A stretch of 64,000 bases of DNA from Bacteroidaceae bacterium (lineage in GTDB: Bacteria > Bacteroidota > Bacteroidia > Bacteroidales > Bacteroidaceae): positions 1 through 64,000 of the forward strand of contig JAFQUE010000015.1 of the NCBI GenBank assembly GCA_017408685.1. Reading direction: 5' to 3'. This document shows positions 8,561 through 17,342 of the stretch, piece by piece. The notes under the pieces are model-generated. The model was not told the DNA's origin and searched no databases. It worked only from the letters and a program-made list of their open reading frames with translations. How positions within the stretch are numbered: the first letter of the stretch is position 1; every line of letters begins with the position of its first letter. The position numbers were made by a program, and so were the translations under genes.

Positions 8561-9655
8561 ATGCAATACATCAGCCGACTATTAGTCATCGTATCGTTCC
8601 TGCTTGCAACACAAGTAACCTTGGCGCAGCCACCTGCACGTCAGAAGGGCAAAGCGAAAAAGGAGAACAAGGCAGGCGCACCAAAAGAATTTGCCGGATT
8701 GAGCGAAAGAGCAAAAAGCCAGTACCCGGGTACAGTGGCCCCGCAAGAGGTTGAATGGAAACGCGATGTATACCGCGTACTGGACCTGAAGAAGGAGGAG
8801 AACGCTTCACTCTATTACCCGGTAGAGCAGATGGGCAACAGCATGAACCTCTTCACATTCCTCTTCCACAAGATTCTTGAAGGCAAGATTACAGCATATG
8901 AATACAGTCTTGACGGTTACGAGTCGTTTACCGAGGAAAATATCGTCAACATAAAGGAAATGCTTGAGGATTACCGTATATTCTATGAGGAAGCAGATGG
9001 GGAACTCGTTGTGGGCAGAAGCGACATCCCCAGCGCCGAGGTTCTCAGTTACTATGTGAAAGAGAGTCACTACTATGACAACAAGACCGGAACATACGGC
9101 AAACGTATCACAGCCCTCTGCCCTGTATTGCACCGTTCAAGCGACGACTTCTCGACACAGGTTACCAAGTACCCTATGTTCTGGATAAACTATGACGAGG
9201 CAGCAGCATTGCTTGCGCAGCAGAATGTGATGACAAGCAGCCTGAACAACGTATCTTCAACCAGTTTTGATGACTACTTCACCAAGGGTACATACAATGG
9301 AGAAATTTACAAGACTGTAAATTTGAGGAACCTTGCTATAGCGCAATACTGCAAGGACTCTACCGAAGTGAAGAAAGAGCAACAGAAGATTGAGCGACAA
9401 CTCAAGGACTTCCGTACAAACCTATGGAGCACCAAAACTGTTGCCGAAATACAGCAGGACTCAATAGCAGCCGCAGCAAAGGCCGCCAATGACTCAATCA
9501 ACGGCACTGCCACACCCGAGAAGAAAGAGAAGAAAGCAACTGCACGCAAAAGCAAAGAGACCAAAGCAAAAAAAGAAGTAAAGAGAAAGAAAGAGAGCGA
9601 GCCGAAAGGCAATAGCGGTGCAGCGAGAGTCTCGGTCCGACGTACACGCAGATAA
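8561..9655 (+). CDS. porN: T9SS ring protein PorN/GldN
   Basis: PorN is the periplasmic partner of PorK in the T9SS ring. The 364-aa product has a signal peptide (1-22) and the family core at about 55-310, including EVEWKRDVYRVLDLKKEENASLYYP, FTFLFHKILEGKITAYEY and SDDFSTQVTKYPMFWINYDEA. It carries a strongly basic tail from about residue 318, with 20 Lys/Arg in 47 residues. Such a tail is not part of the conserved core. It is the last gene of the porP-N operon, 35 bases after porM. Confidence 0.93.
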   Translation: MQYISRLLVIVSFLLATQVTLAQPPARQKGKAKKENKAGAPKEFAGLSERAKSQYPGTVAPQEVEWKRDVYRVLDLKKEENASLYYPVEQMGNSMNLFTFLFHKILEGKITAYEYSLDGYESFTEENIVNIKEMLEDYRIFYEEADGELVVGRSDIPSAEVLSYYVKESHYYDNKTGTYGKRITALCPVLHRSSDDFSTQVTKYPMFWINYDEAAALLAQQNVMTSSLNNVSSTSFDDYFTKGTYNGEIYKTVNLRNLAIAQYCKDSTEVKKEQQKIERQLKDFRTNLWSTKTVAEIQQDSIAAAAKAANDSINGTATPEKKEKKATARKSKETKAKKEVKRKKESEPKGNSGAARVSVRRTRR

Positions 9656-9722
9656 ACATTTTTACCGAAAATTTGTATATTTACTTATTTTATCGTTCTT
9701 TTGTGACATAAAATAGGTATTG

Positions 9723-9758
9723 GACAGCATTGTAATACCGACGTATGGCAATGCTGTC
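9723..9758 (+). terminator. hairpin after porN, terminator or 5' leader structure
   Basis: A 10-bp stem (GACAGCATTG with CAATGCTGTC) encloses a 4-bp inner stem (ATAC with GTAT, loop CGAC). It lies 67 bases after the porN stop and 27 bases before the next ATG, and is followed by CTTGTTT. It could end the por operon or sit in the leader of the next gene. Confidence 0.5.
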
Positions 9759-9785
9759 TTGTTTAACAACTTAAAGACAAAGACC

Positions 9786-10436
9786 ATGAAGAAATTTTTT
9801 GGAACTCTACTGACAATCGCACTCTTTGCGGCAACCCCTGCCGCAGCACAGTTCAACTTCGGTGTGAAGGCTGGTGTAAACATTGCCGAAAGACCAACAG
9901 ACCTTAACTCATTAAAGGCTGCTGCAAAGGGTAATGCCGGATGGTACGTGGGTCCTATGGCAAAGTTCACAATACCCGTTATCGGACTTGGATTTGAAGC
10001 CAACCTGCTCTATTCACAGACCGGTACAACCATTGATGGCAAGAATATCAACAAGCAGAGTATTGACATTCCGGTATATCTGCGTTACGAACTTTCATTG
10101 CCGGCCATAAACAAGTTCGTTGAACCGTTCGTTGCCATTGGCCCGCAGTGGAGTTGGAATATCGGTGAAAAGAACTTCGTATGGCAACTTGCAGAAAGTA
10201 CAGCCACAGGTGAGGACCTTACGACGAAGTATACATTGGAGTCAAGCACCCTGAGCCTGAATCTTGGACTTGGCGTAGTGCTGCTTGACCACATCCAGGT
10301 TCATGCCAACTATAACCTTGCACTCGGCAACACAAGCAACTACATGGCACCTGACTTCACCGCGGCAGAGAGTGCTTACAAGCACATCAAGTCAAAAACA
10401 AACGTTTGGCAGGTATCTGTAGGCTATATATTCTAA
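9786..10436 (+). CDS. outer-membrane beta-barrel protein (PorT-like)
   Basis: A 216-aa secreted barrel. Residues 1-21 are a signal peptide ending in PAAAQ. The mature start FNFGVKAGVNIAE and the strands GWYVGPMAKFTIPVIGLGFEANLLYS, IPVYLRYELSL and HVNYNLALG-like segments match the small Bacteroidota outer-membrane barrel family. The final strand is VWQVSVGYIF, with a C-terminal Phe. I chose ATG 9786 over an alternative start 66 bases upstream because only the shorter form begins with a signal peptide. Substrate and role are unknown. It stands alone between a hairpin and a bidirectional terminator. Confidence 0.75.
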   Translation: MKKFFGTLLTIALFAATPAAAQFNFGVKAGVNIAERPTDLNSLKAAAKGNAGWYVGPMAKFTIPVIGLGFEANLLYSQTGTTIDGKNINKQSIDIPVYLRYELSLPAINKFVEPFVAIGPQWSWNIGEKNFVWQLAESTATGEDLTTKYTLESSTLSLNLGLGVVLLDHIQVHANYNLALGNTSNYMAPDFTAAESAYKHIKSKTNVWQVSVGYIF

Positions 10437-10450
10437 CCAGGCAGATACAA

Positions 10451-10496
10451 TAAAAACAATAAGACACTTCCCGCAGGAAGTGTCTTATTGTTTTTA
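10451..10496. terminator. bidirectional intrinsic terminator
   Basis: A 21-bp perfect stem with a 4-nt loop (CGCA, 10472-10475) has an A run on one flank and a T run on the other, so it works for either strand. It lies between two convergent genes, 14 bases after one stop and 12 before the other. Confidence 0.9.
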
Positions 10497-10508
10497 CCCG
10501 AACGGGAA

Positions 10509-11372
10509 CTACTGCACGCGCAATCGTTGTCCCGGGCGTATTATCGAATTTGCCGTAAGTCCATTGAGTTTGAAGATTGAGCGCTGCGAAACCCCATGTT
10601 TCTTTGCAATCTTTGCTATTGTATCGCCCGACTTCACCTTGTGGAACTTTGGTTCAGGACCAGCCACTTTTACCTTACCGTTCTCAATGTAACGCGAACC
10701 TGGACGGCGGTAGACATAACTCTCGCCTGTGACTGTCTGGTTCTTGAAGTCGAACAGTTTTGCAGGGTCAATGCACTTGCCAAGCAATATTGTCTCAAAA
10801 TGAAGATGAGAGCCTGTTGAACGGCCCGTATTGCCACCAAGACCTATTGGCTGGCCTGCTTTAACATTTTGGTTCTCTATTACCAGTTTCTTCGACAAAT
10901 GGGCATAAAGAGTCTCAATACCGTTATTGTGGCGTATGACTACATAATGTCCGTAACCCCTGCGTTGGTAGGCGGTAATACGTACCTTGCCATCGAATGC
11001 TGCATATATTGTATCGCCCCTCTCTACCTTTATGTCAAGACCGTTGTGCACACGGCGTCGACGCGGACGATAACCGAATATATCGGTTATCTTGCGGCTT
11101 GTTGTAGGCATTACAAAACCTGTGAGGTCAATTTTGAACGAATCGGGCAATGTTGCCGTAAAATGCACCCCTGTATTTTCCCACTTGGGATACATGTCCA
11201 TTGAGGGTATCACATACGACTCGTTCAACAGCATATTATGCGGCGCCACAGAATCGACTCTTTCCATATGCCTGCTGACAACAACCTTGTCCACAAGCAT
11301 GTCTTGTGCTGCCACACCTATGGACAGCACAGCAAACAACGATACAAGAAGTATTGATTTGAAGTATTTCAC
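10509..11372 (-). CDS. M23 metallopeptidase with LysM domain (peptidoglycan hydrolase)
   Basis: This is an exported zinc endopeptidase that probably cuts peptidoglycan cross-links. The 287-aa product has a signal peptide (1-22), an M23 domain at about 95-205 and a C-terminal LysM domain at about 242-287 (FHKVKSGDTIAKIAKKHG) for glycan binding. The zinc ligands are visible as His109 and Asp113 (HNGLD) and the HLH pair His189/His191 in GSHLHFE. Translation begins at GTG 11372, six bases after the ndk stop; no ATG gives a signal peptide. The two genes are probably co-transcribed from the ndk promoter and end at the terminator at 10451-10496. Confidence 0.9.
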   Translation of the reverse strand: MKYFKSILLVSLFAVLSIGVAAQDMLVDKVVVSRHMERVDSVAPHNMLLNESYVIPSMDMYPKWENTGVHFTATLPDSFKIDLTGFVMPTTSRKITDIFGYRPRRRRVHNGLDIKVERGDTIYAAFDGKVRITAYQRRGYGHYVVIRHNNGIETLYAHLSKKLVIENQNVKAGQPIGLGGNTGRSTGSHLHFETILLGKCIDPAKLFDFKNQTVTGESYVYRRPGSRYIENGKVKVAGPEPKFHKVKSGDTIAKIAKKHGVSQRSIFKLNGLTANSIIRPGQRLRVQ

Positions 11373-11378
11373 GTGTAA

Positions 11379-11852
11379 TTATTTGAATTTCTGACTCTCC
11401 TCGCCGCCATACTCGAAACGGGTAACGGCCGATTCGTAATCGTACAGTTCATTTGGAGCGAAGAAGCGGTTAATCTCTATGAGAGCATTCTCTACAGAAT
11501 CGGAAGCATGAATGACATTTTGCTCACCGCTCATAGAAAAATCGCCGCGGATTGTACCGGGAAGTGCCTTGCGCGAATTTGTTGCGCCCACAAGCAGGCG
11601 TACGGTATCTACAGCCTCGGCACCCTCTACACAGCATGCGATTATTGGTGCTGCCTGCATTGAAGCCTTGAGGTAGGGGAAGAAGGGACGTTCCTTGAGG
11701 TGTGCGTAGTGTTCGTTTACAATCTCATCGGTCATAAACATCATCTTTATACCCACGAATCTGAGACCTTTACGTTCAAAACGGGTGATAATATCACCTA
11801 TAAGACCACGCTGAATGGCATTGGGTTTCACAAGAATAAGAGTTCTTTCCAT
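11379..11852 (-). CDS. ndk: nucleoside diphosphate kinase
   Basis: Ndk transfers the gamma phosphate of ATP to nucleoside diphosphates through a phosphohistidine. The 157-aa sequence shows MERTLILVKPNA at the start and the active site NVIHASDSVENA with His115. ALPGTIRGDF at 97-104 and TNSRKA (91-96) are also in place. The length is slightly above the usual 140-150 because of a short C-terminal tail. A TATCTTTG box lies just upstream on the minus strand. Confidence 0.97.
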   Translation of the reverse strand: MERTLILVKPNAIQRGLIGDIITRFERKGLRFVGIKMMFMTDEIVNEHYAHLKERPFFPYLKASMQAAPIIACCVEGAEAVDTVRLLVGATNSRKALPGTIRGDFSMSGEQNVIHASDSVENALIEINRFFAPNELYDYESAVTRFEYGGEESQKFK

Positions 11853-11881
11853 GTTCTTTATGTTTGGTTATAAGTTTGCTG

Positions 11882-11889
11882 CAAAGATA
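11882..11889 (-). promoter_or_regulatory. -7 box TATCTTTG of ndk
   Basis: Read on the minus strand this is TATCTTTG, an exact TAnnTTTG match, 30 bases before the ndk ATG. A weak TTTA lies about 22 bases upstream in the -33 region. Confidence 0.55.
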
Positions 11890-11964
11890 GTAAAAAAAGG
11901 TTACTGTTGCGTAAACTAAAGACTTAAGAATTAATAAAAAGGCAAATGAGATGAAATGTTGTAC

Positions 11965-14064
11965 TCATGATATTGCACCCCAGTTCCAATTGCGCATATC
12001 CTTTATTGCACGCAGACGTTCCCACACAACCTTATAAAGCGGGGAGTTACGTTCCGGGTCGGCATTCACCACAGCACGTGCGACCTCGCGCACATACTGC
12101 AGCAACTTCTCGTCACGGGCAAGATTGGCAATTTTAAGGTCGAATGCAATGCCGCTCTGCTGTGTACCTTCCATATCGCCCGGACCGCGCAACTTCAGGT
12201 CGGCCTCGGCAATCTCGAAACCGTCATTGCTTGTTGTCATAATCTCCATGCGTTTGCGGGTATCCTCGGAGAGTTTATAGTCGGTCACCAATATGCAATA
12301 GGACTGCGAAGCGCCACGCCCAACCCTTCCGCGCAACTGATGAAGTTGTGAAAGGCCGAAACGTTCGGCATTCTCAATAACCATAACCGAAGCATTCGGG
12401 ACATCCACACCCACTTCAATTACCGTGGTGGAGACAAGTACCTGCGTCTCGCCCGAAGCAAAACGGCGCATTTCCTCATCTTTTTCCTTCGGTTTCATCT
12501 TGCCATGGAGTTTGCTTAATCTGAAATCGCAGAAAACATTACACAAATGTCTGTAACCGTCTTCAAGGTTCTTCAGGTCCAATTTTTCGCTCTCATTGAT
12601 GAGCGGGTATACCACATAGACCTGCCTGCCCTCCTGCAACTGCTTGCGCATGAAGGAGTACATACTGTCGGCACGATTACGGAAGATATGCGTGGTTGTA
12701 ATGGGTTTGCGCCCGGGCGGCAACTCATCGATTACCGAGACCTCAAGGTCACCATACAACGTCATTGCCAATGTGCGGGGGATAGGAGTTGCGGTCATGA
12801 CCAAAATATGCGGCGGGATACTGTTCTTCGCCCACATCTTGGCTCTTTGGACAACGCCGAAACGGTGCTGTTCGTCTATTACCACAAGCCCCAGATTGTA
12901 GAAAAGTACATTGTCCTCGAGCACAGCATGCGTACCAACCAGGATATCCACTTCACCCGTTTCGAGTGCCTGAAAGAGCGGCACGCGCTCCTTCTGTCTT
13001 GTGCTGCCCGTGAGAAGTTCTACCCTCACAGGCAGACTGCCGAGCAGGCGACGTATCGTTGCGAAATGCTGTTCGGCAAGAATTTCCGTGGGAGCAAGAA
13101 TGCAGGCCTGATACCCGTTGTCTTTGGCAAGAAGCATTGAAAGAAGGGCTACAAGTGTCTTGCCGCTGCCGACATCGCCCTGCAACAGGCGATTCATCTG
13201 CCGGTTGCTGTTCACATCGGCACGTATCTCACGCACGACCCGCTTTTGGGCACCGGTGAGTTCAAAAGGCAGATTCTCGTGATAGAAACGGTTGAACATA
13301 TCACCGACTTTGGAAAAGCGGTGGCCCACATAGCGCATTTGCCTGTCGCGCGCATACTGAAGAATGTTCAGTTGTATATAGAACAGTTCCTCGAACTTGA
13401 GCCTGTACTGGGCAAGCTGCAGTTCCTTTGTGTTCTTGGGAAAATGTATTATCCGCAAGGCGTCGTCAAGAGACATGAGCCCGTGCTTGCGGACAATATC
13501 ATCGGAAAGCGTCTCGGGAATCTCCGATGTGAGCAACCCGAAGAGGTTGTGTACAAGTTTCGCCATAGCATTGGAATTCAATCCATGGCGTTTCATCTTT
13601 TCTGTGGTGTTGTAGTATGGTTGCAAGCCCATATTGCTCAGTTGCAGTGTTGAGGCGTCGTCGACATCGGGGTGTGCTATGTTCACCCTGCCATTGAACA
13701 TAGACGGTTTGCCGAACACCACATACTGCGTTGCAATCTTCAGGCGGTTCTTCACATATTTGATACCTTTGAACCATACAAGGTCTACGAATGCCGTGCC
13801 GTCGGTGAAATGTGCCACAAGACGGCGGGTTGCACCCTCTCCCATCTCCTCGAATGAGCGTATTTCCCCTACAAGTTGCACATGCTGCAGATGACCGCCG
13901 AGTTCTTCGACCTTGAAAACACGGCTGCGGTCAATATATTTATACGGGAAATAGTACAGCAAATCGTGCAGAGAACGTATGTTCAGTTCCCCACTGAGGA
14001 GAGCGGCCCGCTGTTCCCCGACACCCGGAAGGAATTTTATATTTCTTGTTGCGGTATCCAGCAT
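11965..14064 (-). CDS. recG: ATP-dependent DNA helicase RecG
   Basis: RecG remodels stalled replication forks and branched DNA. The 699-aa protein has the N-terminal wedge/OB region (about 55-140), Walker A GDVGSGKT at 296-303, the DEQH box at 397-400 and the MTATPIPRTL motif. The C-terminal helicase domain includes GRVGRG and the RecG-type tail. The length is normal. Its start lies inside the 3' end of ispD (overlap of 28 bases in another frame), so the two are translationally linked at the end of the pdxJ operon. No clear terminator hairpin follows it in the short gap before ndk. Confidence 0.97.
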   Translation of the reverse strand: MLDTATRNIKFLPGVGEQRAALLSGELNIRSLHDLLYYFPYKYIDRSRVFKVEELGGHLQHVQLVGEIRSFEEMGEGATRRLVAHFTDGTAFVDLVWFKGIKYVKNRLKIATQYVVFGKPSMFNGRVNIAHPDVDDASTLQLSNMGLQPYYNTTEKMKRHGLNSNAMAKLVHNLFGLLTSEIPETLSDDIVRKHGLMSLDDALRIIHFPKNTKELQLAQYRLKFEELFYIQLNILQYARDRQMRYVGHRFSKVGDMFNRFYHENLPFELTGAQKRVVREIRADVNSNRQMNRLLQGDVGSGKTLVALLSMLLAKDNGYQACILAPTEILAEQHFATIRRLLGSLPVRVELLTGSTRQKERVPLFQALETGEVDILVGTHAVLEDNVLFYNLGLVVIDEQHRFGVVQRAKMWAKNSIPPHILVMTATPIPRTLAMTLYGDLEVSVIDELPPGRKPITTTHIFRNRADSMYSFMRKQLQEGRQVYVVYPLINESEKLDLKNLEDGYRHLCNVFCDFRLSKLHGKMKPKEKDEEMRRFASGETQVLVSTTVIEVGVDVPNASVMVIENAERFGLSQLHQLRGRVGRGASQSYCILVTDYKLSEDTRKRMEIMTTSNDGFEIAEADLKLRGPGDMEGTQQSGIAFDLKIANLARDEKLLQYVREVARAVVNADPERNSPLYKVVWERLRAIKDMRNWNWGAIS

Positions 14065-14735
14065 TCCATAAGTGTACTTGCAACCATCAAGTCAAATGGA
14101 GTAGTAAGTTTTATGTTCTCACGGTTGCCTTCCACGGCAACGACATCCATACCCGAAGCCTCGACCACCGAAGCGTCATCGGTAAAGGATTCTATGAAGC
14201 GTTGCTCATATGCACGGCGAAGAACCGACAGTTTGAACACTTGAGGCGTCTGTACAAGACGGTAACGGTCGCGCGGAACAACTTCGGTAACGCCGTTGCC
14301 GCCGACAATGTGACGCAGGCTGTCCTGAACATCAATCATTGGTATTGCAGCACCATGAATCCATGCCTCGCGGAAACAGTCATCCACAACTTTCTGCGAT
14401 ACAAATGGGCGTACGCCGTCATGCACACCGACAAGAGCCTCATCCAAGTCGTCGACCTGAGCAAGCCCGTTCTGTACAGAGTGGAAACGTGTTGCTCCAC
14501 CTTGTGTGAGGAGGAGAGGCACAGCAAATTCATACTGTCTGCACAAATCCTTCCACAAATCGAACTGGTCGGCCGGCAACACCAGCACCAACTGCATTGA
14601 GGAATCTATTGCATGCAGACGCTCCAGAGTAACCATCAATATGGGCCTGCCGCCTATATTCTGAAACTGCTTGGGCAGTTCACCACCCATGCGGAGCCCC
14701 TTGCCGCCCGCAACTACTATAAGATATTTTTTCAT
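14037..14735 (-). CDS. ispD: 2-C-methyl-D-erythritol 4-phosphate cytidylyltransferase
   Basis: IspD joins CTP and methylerythritol phosphate in the non-mevalonate isoprenoid pathway. The 232-aa protein begins KKYLIVVAGGKGLRMGGELPKQF, the nucleotide-binding loop with the conserved Arg and Lys. It also has GVHDGVRPFVS near 101-112 and the late motif DDASVVEASG. I use ATG 14735; a TTG two codons upstream is possible. It follows the DJ-1 gene in the same operon and overlaps recG. Confidence 0.95.
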   Translation of the reverse strand: MKKYLIVVAGGKGLRMGGELPKQFQNIGGRPILMVTLERLHAIDSSMQLVLVLPADQFDLWKDLCRQYEFAVPLLLTQGGATRFHSVQNGLAQVDDLDEALVGVHDGVRPFVSQKVVDDCFREAWIHGAAIPMIDVQDSLRHIVGGNGVTEVVPRDRYRLVQTPQVFKLSVLRRAYEQRFIESFTDDASVVEASGMDVVAVEGNRENIKLTTPFDLMVASTLMECWIPQQEI

Positions 14736-14747
14736 AATCAATTATAT

Positions 14748-15293
14748 TCAGAACTGCATTTGTGAACGCAGTGTCGCTACGGTTTCTGCGCCGCAAAGAC
14801 GTTCTACTATAGCAAAACCGAAATCAAAAGATACTCCCGGGCCACAGCCTGTGATTATGTTGCCATCCTCCTGGACCGCAACCGCTGTGTACTCGGCACC
14901 TAAGAGGTCGCTCTCACAACCGGGGTAACATGTAGCCTTGCGCCCTTGCAGTATACCGATACGGCCCAGCACCATAGGTGCCGCACATATCGCCGCAACA
15001 AGAAGGCCTCTTTCATGTGCTGCCACCAACACCTCGCGCAACGACCCATGGGCCGAAAGATTGTCGGTACCGACTCCGCCGCCGGGCAATACCAGGGCCA
15101 TAGCGTCATCAAAGGCAACATTCTCATAGAGTTCATCGGCCATTACAACAACGTTCTGTGCCGACACCACTTCACGGCGCTTCATTATGGAAACTGTCAC
15201 GACTTCAAGACCTGCACGACGCATGACATCGACCGGTGCTAATGCCTCAACGGTCTCAAAACCGTCGGCAAGGAACAGATATACTTTCTTCAT
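14748..15293 (-). CDS. DJ-1/PfpI family protein
   Basis: This is a member of the DJ-1/ThiJ/PfpI superfamily, which includes protein and nucleotide deglycases and chaperones. The 181-aa product has FLADGFETVEALAPVDVMRRAG at the start with the conserved Glu16. A nucleophile-elbow Cys103 lies in LLVAAICAAPMVLGR, with the family's His/Glu region following it. The precise substrate is not decided by sequence. I chose ATG 15293 over a longer reading frame because the shorter start aligns with the family. It lies between tonB and ispD in one operon. Confidence 0.85.
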   Translation of the reverse strand: MKKVYLFLADGFETVEALAPVDVMRRAGLEVVTVSIMKRREVVSAQNVVVMADELYENVAFDDAMALVLPGGGVGTDNLSAHGSLREVLVAAHERGLLVAAICAAPMVLGRIGILQGRKATCYPGCESDLLGAEYTAVAVQEDGNIITGCGPGVSFDFGFAIVERLCGAETVATLRSQMQF

Positions 15294-15304
15294 ATTCCTG
15301 ATAA

Positions 15305-16129
15305 TCAATAATTCATTTTAAACCTGAACGTAATTGTACCCTCTTCGTTCTCTGTGAGACTGGATACTTTGTTGAAACGTACTTTATACGCTTCTTTCTC
15401 GGCAACCTGCTTGAGTTTGACCGATGTAGCCCTGGCATTGGCATTTATCACCTTGCCATCGGGATTAACGAGCACCTTGACAATGACCACTCCCTCTTCC
15501 TGCACCGGGATTTTCCTGTTCAGTTCACTCACCACCTTGCGGTTACCGACACTCGCCTCGATACCATGTCCGTTGCCCATGCCGGCAAGTGCGCCATTGT
15601 CAGTGCCGCCTTCAACAGTTCCGTCAATACCTACACCATCACTCTTACCGCCGGCACTGCTTATTTTACCCGACTTCCCGAAGGTTCCTGCCACAGATTT
15701 TGCAATTTTCTCCTTGGCTCTGCGCTCGGCTTCCTCTTTGGCCTTGCGTTCGGCCTCTTCCTTGGCTTTGCGCCTCTCCTCTTCAAGGCGCTGTTGTTCA
15801 ATTTCCCTCTCCTTATTCAGTTTCAAGGTATCAACGGGAATGCTCTGCTCGTCATTCTGGGCAATGAGCGGTTCCTCTACGGCTTTGGGCTGAGTTACCG
15901 GCGTGGGCGGTGGTACCTGCTCCACTTGCTGCACATCGGGGATGACCTTTGCCTCAAAGAACTCTTCCCCTGCAACATCCTCAACTGCGCTCTGCATTTC
16001 AATGTTGCTCTTTTCGGGTTGAGGCTCAATACGTTCCAGAACAAGTAGATATAGCAGTAGCAGCAACAGCAGATGGAATACTGCCGTGCCGACTATACCA
16101 TATATCTTTTCTCTTGAAATATCCTTCAT
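15305..16129 (-). CDS. tonB: energy transducer TonB (TolA-like linker)
   Basis: TonB carries energy from ExbB/ExbD to outer-membrane receptors. This 274-aa protein has one N-terminal membrane helix (about 11-30, a run of Leu). A Pro-rich stretch follows near 75-85, then a charged helical KAKEEAERKAKEEAERRAKEK repeat (about 118-142) like that of TolA, and a Gly-rich linker. The C-terminal TonB domain (about 200-274) includes VVIVKVLVNPDGKVINANARATS. ATG 16129 touches the exbD stop (TGATG). The linker leaves open a TolA-type role, but the C-terminal domain is TonB-like. Confidence 0.88.
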   Translation of the reverse strand: MKDISREKIYGIVGTAVFHLLLLLLLYLLVLERIEPQPEKSNIEMQSAVEDVAGEEFFEAKVIPDVQQVEQVPPPTPVTQPKAVEEPLIAQNDEQSIPVDTLKLNKEREIEQQRLEEERRKAKEEAERKAKEEAERRAKEKIAKSVAGTFGKSGKISSAGGKSDGVGIDGTVEGGTDNGALAGMGNGHGIEASVGNRKVVSELNRKIPVQEEGVVIVKVLVNPDGKVINANARATSVKLKQVAEKEAYKVRFNKVSSLTENEEGTITFRFKMNY

Positions 16130-16545
16130 CACTTCTTATCGGGCTGACGTGTTGCAAGCACCATCTTGAACTCGTTATCGTTTGCTATGTTCAGTACTTT
16201 GACAACCTCGCCATAAGGAATTGTCTCATCGGCGTAGAGGGCCACATACATCTCATTGTCCTTCTCGCGGCACTCAAAAAGAAATGCGGTCAGTTCTTCA
16301 TGACCGGCTATCTGCTGCGGTTCATCCTTGTCCCACTGCACGAACATGTTAAGTTCCTTGTCTATGGTCACGCGTGCCATTGGTTTTGCATGCGTCTGTG
16401 CCTTACCCTCGGGAAGAAGCACCTTTATTGCATTGGGCGCAACGATAGTCGATGTCAACATGAAGAATATCAGCAACAGGAAGATGATATCCGTCATTGA
16501 TGACATTGAGAAGCCATCGATACTCTTTGTCTTTCTCTTTATCAT
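16129..16545 (-). CDS. exbD: biopolymer transport protein ExbD/TolR family
   Basis: ExbD is part of the proton-driven motor that powers TonB. The 138-aa product has a short basic cytosolic start, one membrane helix with the essential Asp (SMTDIIFLLLIFFML, Asp19) and a periplasmic domain containing the family's KVLNIANDNEFKMVLATRQ end. It is placed 12 bases after exbB and overlaps tonB by one base. Confidence 0.93.
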   Translation of the reverse strand: MIKRKTKSIDGFSMSSMTDIIFLLLIFFMLTSTIVAPNAIKVLLPEGKAQTHAKPMARVTIDKELNMFVQWDKDEPQQIAGHEELTAFLFECREKDNEMYVALYADETIPYGEVVKVLNIANDNEFKMVLATRQPDKK

Positions 16546-16557
16546 ATCCCTGCACTT

Positions 16558-17310
16558 TTATTCTTGTGACTTGAAGCCCGATGAAGGCTGTGCGGGAGCA
16601 TTCTTCCCCGCAGCCTCCTTTGCTTCAGAGACAATCTCAAGGAAAGTTATCATATCAGCCTCCATAAAGTTCTGCACCCTGTCGACCTGCGCTACCAGAT
16701 AGTTGTAAGCAAATATTGCTATGATACCGACAATGAGACCGCCGACTGTAGTTACCATAGCCTCGTATATACCGCCGGAAAGCAGTGAGACGTCAATATT
16801 GTTACCGGCGTTGGACATCTGCCAAAAGGCCTGGACCATACCTGTAACGGTACCCAGGAAACCGAGCATTGGAGCAACCGCAGCAATTGTCGAGAGAACG
16901 GGCAACCCTTTCTCAAGAGCCGCAATCTCCACTCCTGCATTATTCTCAAGGACCTGACGGATGGATACCGTATCGAGCTTGCAATCCTTCACGCCCTTGG
17001 CAAGGATACGCGACATTGGAGTGTTCTGCTTTTCACAATAATTCACGGCCGACTTTATGTCATTGTCCCTGAGATTATCATTTATGCGGTCAAGCAGATA
17101 AGGATTCTTGTGCATTGCTTTGCGGAGCGTCATGAAACGCTCGATAAATATGTATATGCCAAGTATCGACAATATCGCCAATACTACCATAATCCACCCG
17201 CCCTTCATTGCGAGGTCAAGAATATTCAAGCTCTCCTGTACCGGTTCAACGACTTGCGTCAGCACCTCTGCCCCCGTTGCCTCTACAGCAACTTCTGTTA
17301 GAAAAATCAT
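16558..17310 (-). CDS. exbB: MotA/TolQ/ExbB proton channel family protein
   Basis: ExbB forms the pentameric inner-membrane stator around ExbD. The 250-aa protein has three membrane segments (about 30-50, 130-150 and 175-200). The conserved channel region LPVLSTIAAVAPMLGFLGTVTGMVQAFWQM is followed by GGIYEAMVTTVGGLIVGIIAIFAYN. I chose ATG 17310; a GTG at 17358 overlapping the end of pdxJ would add 16 polar residues. The operon order pdxJ, exbB, exbD, tonB is typical of Bacteroidota. Confidence 0.93.
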   Translation of the reverse strand: MIFLTEVAVEATGAEVLTQVVEPVQESLNILDLAMKGGWIMVVLAILSILGIYIFIERFMTLRKAMHKNPYLLDRINDNLRDNDIKSAVNYCEKQNTPMSRILAKGVKDCKLDTVSIRQVLENNAGVEIAALEKGLPVLSTIAAVAPMLGFLGTVTGMVQAFWQMSNAGNNIDVSLLSGGIYEAMVTTVGGLIVGIIAIFAYNYLVAQVDRVQNFMEADMITFLEIVSEAKEAAGKNAPAQPSSGFKSQE

Positions 17311-17342
17311 AGCAAATTCATTTATAAGAGTTTCAGAATCAT

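Noticed and set aside
12547..13140. Long plus-strand ORF opposite recG
   Set aside because: recG is complete on the other strand with all helicase motifs; the plus-strand frame has no recognisable domain.
15700..15790. Tandem DNA repeat near the middle of tonB
   Set aside because: It codes for the charged KAKEEAER helical linker and is usual for TonB/TolA proteins; no separate element is implied.
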